Below, one piece after another: positions 60,768 through 64,000 of a stretch of DNA of 64,000 nt. The position numbers were made by a program, and so were the translations under genes. Numbering within the stretch: the stretch's first letter is position 1; the number at the start of each line of letters is the position of its first letter. Source of the DNA: Kitasatospora sp. DSM 101779 (GTDB taxonomy: Bacteria; Actinomycetota; Actinomycetes; Streptomycetales; Streptomycetaceae); NCBI RefSeq assembly GCF_025655475.1, contig NZ_JAHTIK010000001.1, positions 7,300,315-7,364,314 on the forward strand, in the 5' to 3' direction. The notes beneath the pieces are model-generated. The model was not told where the DNA came from. It searched no databases and saw only the letters and a list, made by a program, of their open reading frames with translations.

Positions 60768-60799
60768 GCCGGTTGCCCGCCCCTCGGCGGGCAACCGGC
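60768..60799 (+). terminator. Terminator after the secreted protein gene
   Basis: GCCGGTTGCCCGCC (60768-60781) and GGCGGGCAACCGGC (60786-60799) form a perfect 14-bp stem with a four-base loop, six bases after the stop codon. Confidence 0.85.
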
Positions 60800-60821
60800 A
60801 CCTGCGCGGGTGCGCGGAGGC

Positions 60822-61178
60822 TCAGGCCAGGATGACCTCCACGGGGAGCTTCTTGATGCCGTGGACGAGGTCGGAGCGTACGCGGGGCACGTCGCCGGCG
60901 TGGCGGATGGAGGACAGGCGCGGGATCAGCTCCTCGAACATGATGCGGATCTCGGTGGGTGCGAGCAGGTTGCCCAGGCGCAGGTGGGGCTGCCCGTGCC
61001 GAAGGTGACGCGGGACGAGGTCGCCGACCGGCTCGCCGCCTTCGACGCCGTGCCGCTCCCCGGCGGCGGCGCGGTAGATGTTCGCCACGACGGCCATCTG
61101 CTCGCGCCGCAGCGCGATCCCGCCGAGCCGGGCCTCGGCCGACTTCTCGGCCTCGGTGGGGGAACGCTGCGAAGCCAT
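60822..61178 (-). pseudogene. Cytochrome P450 C-terminal remnant
   Basis: The last segment (LGNLLAPTEIRIMFEELIPR then GDVPRVRSDLVHGIKKLPVE) is a clear P450 C-terminus. Upstream, LGGIALRREQMAVVANIYRA in the same frame and VTFGTG in another frame are P450 pieces too. The heme-binding FGxGxHxC is split across frames near 60990 and no frame restores it; the Cys position in the surviving frame reads Arg (HLRLG). The I helix and all earlier parts are absent. Multiple frameshifts plus deletion: a dead gene. An ATG at 61178 opens the remnant. Confidence 0.75.
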
Positions 61179-61353
61179 CGGCCACACTCCAATCGTTCGG
61201 TCCATAGATTGTTCGCGCGCCCCACCCCCCCGCCACCCCTCCGGCTCGGAGTGCGCGCCCGTGCCGCATCGGCAGTGTCCGAGCCTGGGACTAACCTGCG
61301 GTATGAAGATCACGGCGGGCGACCGCCGCGCAGCGCACGAGGAGGTCCGCGCG

Positions 61354-61842
61354 ATGGGCTACGATCTGCAGGTCCAGGCCGTTTCCGCCGCAGAGTCGGA
61401 GAAGGGCGCGGAGCACCTGTCCGCGTTCATGACGGAGCGGTGGCATGCGTACCAGGATCATGCGTCGGACATCAGGTTCACCATCTCGAAGAGCTTCATC
61501 CAGCTCGACGAGCTGTACCGGACCGCGTCGCACCTGGCGGCCGGTGACGCGGCCGGCCTGCCGATGGGCGGCGGGCAGCCGGTACTGCCGTTCGGCGACC
61601 CGGTGATGACCCTCATGGAGCCGGGCGACGTGCGGCGGGCGGCGGAGTTCCTCGCCGCGCACACCTTCGAGGAGCTGTGGGAGGCCGGCGGTGCCGCGCT
61701 GGCCGCCGCATCCGGGAACGGAACCGACCCGGCCCTGTCGTGCTTCCGCAAGGACCTCGCGGACGGTGACGCGGATGCCCGCGCCTTCTACGCGCAGGCG
61801 GCAGCGGCGGGCCTGGGAGCCGTGAGCGCGGCGTGGTACTAG
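61354..61842 (+). CDS. DUF1877 family protein
   Basis: A 162-residue protein of the DUF1877 type: it starts MGYDLQVQAVSAAESEKGAE, has SFIQLDELYRTASHLAAGDA, GQPVLPFGDPVMTLMEPGDV and RRAAEFLAAHTFEELWEAGG. Function unknown; some relatives lie near polymorphic toxin loci. ATG 61354 is preferred over ATG 61303 because GAGGAGG lies eight bases before it and the family begins MGxxLQ. It sits between a dead P450 and a DUF6215-like gene. Confidence 0.8.
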   Translation: MGYDLQVQAVSAAESEKGAEHLSAFMTERWHAYQDHASDIRFTISKSFIQLDELYRTASHLAAGDAAGLPMGGGQPVLPFGDPVMTLMEPGDVRRAAEFLAAHTFEELWEAGGAALAAASGNGTDPALSCFRKDLADGDADARAFYAQAAAAGLGAVSAAWY

Positions 61843-62065
61843 GCCGTCGTGGGGCTACCGGGCCGTTCGTTGACCGGCCTGTGGGTCGGATCGCAGGGGG
61901 GATGTGACGGAAATTCATAGGTGGTCGCTGGGCCCGCCCTTGTCGGAGGGGTGGGGAGTGGGCTCCGGTCGAATAATCGCCGCGTCGCCGACGGTGGAAC
62001 GAGTAGGGTGACGCAGCCCGTCCGGTGATCACGAGGTCGGGCTCGGTCCGCAGGAGGGGGAACGC

Positions 62066-62809
62066 ATGGAGTCCGGCACGGCAGCGCGTCCGGAGGCATC
62101 CGGGGTGGGGGAGGCCGGGCCGCAGGCTCCGGGCGGTCGGGGCTGGCGGGGTGCCGACGTCCAGGCCGCCGCGGCGGTCGTGCTGGTCGGGATCGTGCTC
62201 GCCGCGGTGTGGGGAGCGGGCATGTTCTCCGCTTCCTCGGCCGACGCCGGCAAGCCTGCCGCGTGCAATCCGGCCACGGACACCGACTCGCCGGAGTACC
62301 CGGCCCTGTGCGCGGCGCTCAACCGTCCCGACCTGCCGACCCTGCTGGGCACACCGGGGGAGCACGTCTCGATCGCGCAGTCCGGCGGCGGACCGATCGT
62401 CCACAGTGACGGGACGAAGGAGTTCGACGCGTCGGCCCAGGTGCAGATCGGGCCGGTCAACGTGCGCATCACCCACAACCACGACCTGTCGGTGCGGGAC
62501 ATCACCGGCCTGCGGAGCCTGCTCGCCCAGCCGAGAACGGTGCTCGGCCACCCCGCGGCGGTCTACCGCAGCACCACCATCGCCCTGATCTTCAAGGGCG
62601 GGAAGGCCAGCACCGGGGCGGGCGGCACCGCCCGGAACCTCGCGGTCGCCATCGGCCCGGACGAGGACGCCGACACCGTCGAGTTCTCCATCTGGCGTCA
62701 GGACGACGAGGCCCCGGACCCGGACGCGCTGCTCCGGATCGCCGAGCAGGTCCTCCCCACCGTCCGGGGCTGGCTGCCCGCCACCCAGGACCGGACGAGT
62801 GGTCACTGA
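62066..62809 (+). CDS. DUF6215-like membrane-anchored protein
   Basis: A 247-residue protein with a disordered N-terminus, one TM helix (VQAAAAVVLVGIVLAAVWGA, about 31-50) and an external domain: CNPATDTDSPEYPALCAALN (Cys pair), PDLPTLLGTPGEHVSIAQSG, VNVRITHNHDLSVRDITGLR and RNLAVAIGPDEDADTVEFSI. It matches streptomycete DUF6215 proteins without known function, found near ESX/immunity-type loci in some strains. GGAGGGGGAACGC precedes ATG 62066. Confidence 0.7.
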   Translation: MESGTAARPEASGVGEAGPQAPGGRGWRGADVQAAAAVVLVGIVLAAVWGAGMFSASSADAGKPAACNPATDTDSPEYPALCAALNRPDLPTLLGTPGEHVSIAQSGGGPIVHSDGTKEFDASAQVQIGPVNVRITHNHDLSVRDITGLRSLLAQPRTVLGHPAAVYRSTTIALIFKGGKASTGAGGTARNLAVAIGPDEDADTVEFSIWRQDDEAPDPDALLRIAEQVLPTVRGWLPATQDRTSGH

Positions 62810-62827
62810 TCGCCGACGGCCGCTGAT

Positions 62828-63316
62828 TCAGATGTAGGCCGCCGTGTCACGCACCTCACCGAACCGGGGGAAGATCCTCTCCACCGCGAACTCGTGCTCG
62901 TCGGCGGCGAAGCCTGACATCGCGTCGGCGACGAACTCCACCTGGTAGCCGTGATCGCTCGCGGCCCGTGCGGTGGACTCGACGCCCATCGAGGTGACCA
63001 GGCCGGCAAGCACCAGCGTGTCCACGCCCAGATCGCGCAACCGGTCGTGCAGGTCGGTGTCGTGGAACGCGCCGACGGTGCGCTTGACGACCTCGACATC
63101 GCCGGGCCGGACCAGCCCGTCGACGAAGCCGCTGCCCGGCGGCTGCTCGGCGGTGTTCGGCCTCTCCACCCGAACCAGCACCACCGGGCGACCGCTCGCC
63201 CTGAACACCTCGGCCAGACGGCGGCAGCGCGTCAGCACCTCCTCCCCGGAGTGCGGGGCGAGGGGCAGGGCGACGATGCGTGGCATCAGGTCGATGAGGA
63301 TCAGCGCGGAGGTCAC
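62828..63316 (-). CDS. Isochorismatase-fold hydrolase lacking the catalytic Cys
   Basis: A 162-residue cysteine-hydrolase-fold protein. The Asp of LILIDLM and Lys in VEVVKRTVGAFHDTDL are present, but the nucleophile position of TxxCV reads TSMGVESTARAA, with Gly. True isochorismatases also lack the Cys and hydrolyse vinyl ethers, so this may be such an enzyme or a non-amidase. GTG 63316 has no Shine-Dalgarno; TACGAT eight bases upstream suits a leaderless mRNA. It converges on the DUF6215-like gene with an 18-bp gap. Confidence 0.82.
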   Translation of the reverse strand: MTSALILIDLMPRIVALPLAPHSGEEVLTRCRRLAEVFRASGRPVVLVRVERPNTAEQPPGSGFVDGLVRPGDVEVVKRTVGAFHDTDLHDRLRDLGVDTLVLAGLVTSMGVESTARAASDHGYQVEFVADAMSGFAADEHEFAVERIFPRFGEVRDTAAYI

Positions 63317-63633
63317 GGGGACGATCGTAGGCCAGGACCCGAGGCTGCCACCCTGCGGATCCGGCGCGACCAGCCCGGCGGCTGAGGAAAGATGACGGCG
63401 CGTCCACGGGAGCACGGACACCGGTGGACGTACCGGGTCCGGGCGACGGGCCGCATCGACGTCTCGGCGGCACTGGTCGACCCGGGCACGCACGCGGGTG
63501 GACGCGGGCGGCTTCAACCAGGAGGTCAGGGTCTGCCGACACCGCCCCGGCCGAGCAGATGCACACGGGAGTCCGGTCCGCGGGGCCCCGCACCGTCGGT
63601 CGGTGCGGGGCCCCGGCGTCCGTCCGGCTACGC
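63317..63633. other. 317-bp region without an assigned gene
   Basis: No frame here is convincing. A short plus-strand piece near 63430-63490 reads YRVRATGRIDVSAALVDPG, reminiscent of the ADP-ribosyltransferase-type GGIDV segment, but has no start, no continuation and no second motif. The right end is the terminator of the zinc-ribbon gene. Confidence 0.4.
63581..63615 (-). terminator. Terminator after the zinc-ribbon gene
   Basis: CGGGGCCCCGCACCG (63581-63595) pairs perfectly over 15 bases with 63601-63615 around TCGGT, 19 bp beyond the minus-strand stop at 63634. Confidence 0.85.
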
Positions 63634-63918
63634 TCAGCCGCCCGCGGTGCCGACCCGGGCGGTGACCTCGGCGAGGAGGTCCAGGGCCGGGCGCAGGCCG
63701 GGTTCCTGCGCCACCGCTCGCTGCAGCAGCACCAGGGCGGCCGCGTCCTCCCCGGCGCGGACGCGCTCCAGCGCCTCGTTGTAGTCGATCCGGCCCGCGT
63801 ACCGCAGCCGGACCAGCGCCGCGAGGTCCTCCCGGCAGGACGGGCAGCGCAGGCTCTCCGCGTCCGCGGGCACCGCGCACTGCGGGCACGGCACCTCGAT
63901 CGGCGGCACGGCCGTCAT
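63634..63918 (-). CDS. Zinc-ribbon plus helical repeat protein
   Basis: A 94-residue protein. A rubredoxin-like zinc ribbon (CPQCAVPADAESLRCPSC) is followed by helices (LERVRAGEDAAALVLLQRAV; LRPALDLLAEVTARVGT) that look like a TPR-like pair. It probably binds a protein partner. ATG 63918 overlaps the stop of the upstream gene (ATGA), so it is coupled to it. No function recognised. Confidence 0.7.
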   Translation of the reverse strand: MTAVPPIEVPCPQCAVPADAESLRCPSCREDLAALVRLRYAGRIDYNEALERVRAGEDAAALVLLQRAVAQEPGLRPALDLLAEVTARVGTAGG

Positions 63919-64000
63919 CGGGGATCGACCTCCTCCGGGCGGACCGGCCCGACCTGCTCCGGCAGGCTGTCGTTGCCCATCTCACGCTGCGCCTGCGCGT
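63915..64000 (-). CDS. 3' end of an upstream gene
   Basis: Only the last 28 residues (AQAQREMGNDSLPEQVGPVR then PEEVDPR) lie in the window. The TGA at 63917-63915 overlaps the ATG of the zinc-ribbon gene. The acidic, Pro-containing end gives no family; the rest is beyond the right edge. Confidence 0.5.
   Translation of the reverse strand, partial: AQAQREMGNDSLPEQVGPVRPEEVDPR

Noticed and set aside
63430-63500. ADP-ribosyltransferase toxin fragment (RATGRIDVSAAL)
   Set aside because: There is a single short resemblance without start, catalytic motifs or continuation; too weak to annotate.

Overview
The window is about 73% G+C with strong G/C preference at third codon positions, many GTG starts, Tat and Sec secreted enzymes, mycothiol- and F420-type enzyme families and a dense set of TetR/MarR/PadR/ROK regulators. 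This points to a streptomycete-type actinomycete (Streptomyces or Kitasatospora; I cannot separate them from the sequence alone). There is no rRNA, tRNA, CRISPR array, prophage or intact insertion sequence. The gene set is accessory rather than core, and the number of broken genes fits a chromosome-arm location.

Layout. 1-9.6 kb: a CYTH-CHAD protein, YceI, a DHA2 drug exporter facing its TetR regulator across an operator array, an MBL hydrolase with a TetR gene, and a Gfo/Idh oxidoreductase plus UPF0303 operon facing a ROK regulator. 9.6-17.3 kb: TetR facing a secreted GH3 glycosidase, a cation/proton antiporter, a SUKH-like protein, an EamA permease facing MarR over a perfect 26-bp palindrome, and a lipoprotein gene split between two frames. 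17.3-31 kb: a 20-bp tandem repeat, an ABC exporter, a saccharopine-dehydrogenase-like gene whose Shine-Dalgarno lies in a hairpin, an AAC(2')-like aminoglycoside acetyltransferase, lipid and FAD enzymes, a dead SpoIIAA-like gene and small Cys-rich proteins. 31-46 kb: HutD, a free-standing EF-Tu domain II, an arginase-like protein, a P450, a large secreted GH31 enzyme with discoidin and ricin modules, a glycosyltransferase, an F420-type enzyme, a quinone reductase facing an XRE regulator and a DUF3068 protein. 46-53 kb: a Tat multicopper oxidase, an exported HAD phosphatase and a PadR-ABC-FtsX operon with overlapping start and stop codons. 53-58.4 kb: a catabolic-looking cassette (alpha/beta hydrolase, MBL, enoyl-CoA hydratase, 57-aa Cys peptide, SDR, SRPBCC) whose divergent TetR gene carries an early amber codon between two 18-bp operators. 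58.4-64 kb: an ATPase remnant, a secreted multidomain protein, a P450 remnant, a DUF1877 protein, an isochorismatase-fold protein without the cysteine, and a zinc-ribbon protein.

The main pattern is local regulation, with nearly every transporter or enzyme paired with a divergent one-component regulator and a visible inverted-repeat operator. The second pattern is gene decay: at least six broken or beheaded genes. The most unusual non-coding signals are a family of three small inverted-repeat elements (27.8, 34.6 and 44.2 kb), the 18-bp operator pair beside the amber-mutated TetR gene, and the hairpin over the ribosome-binding site near 21.07 kb.
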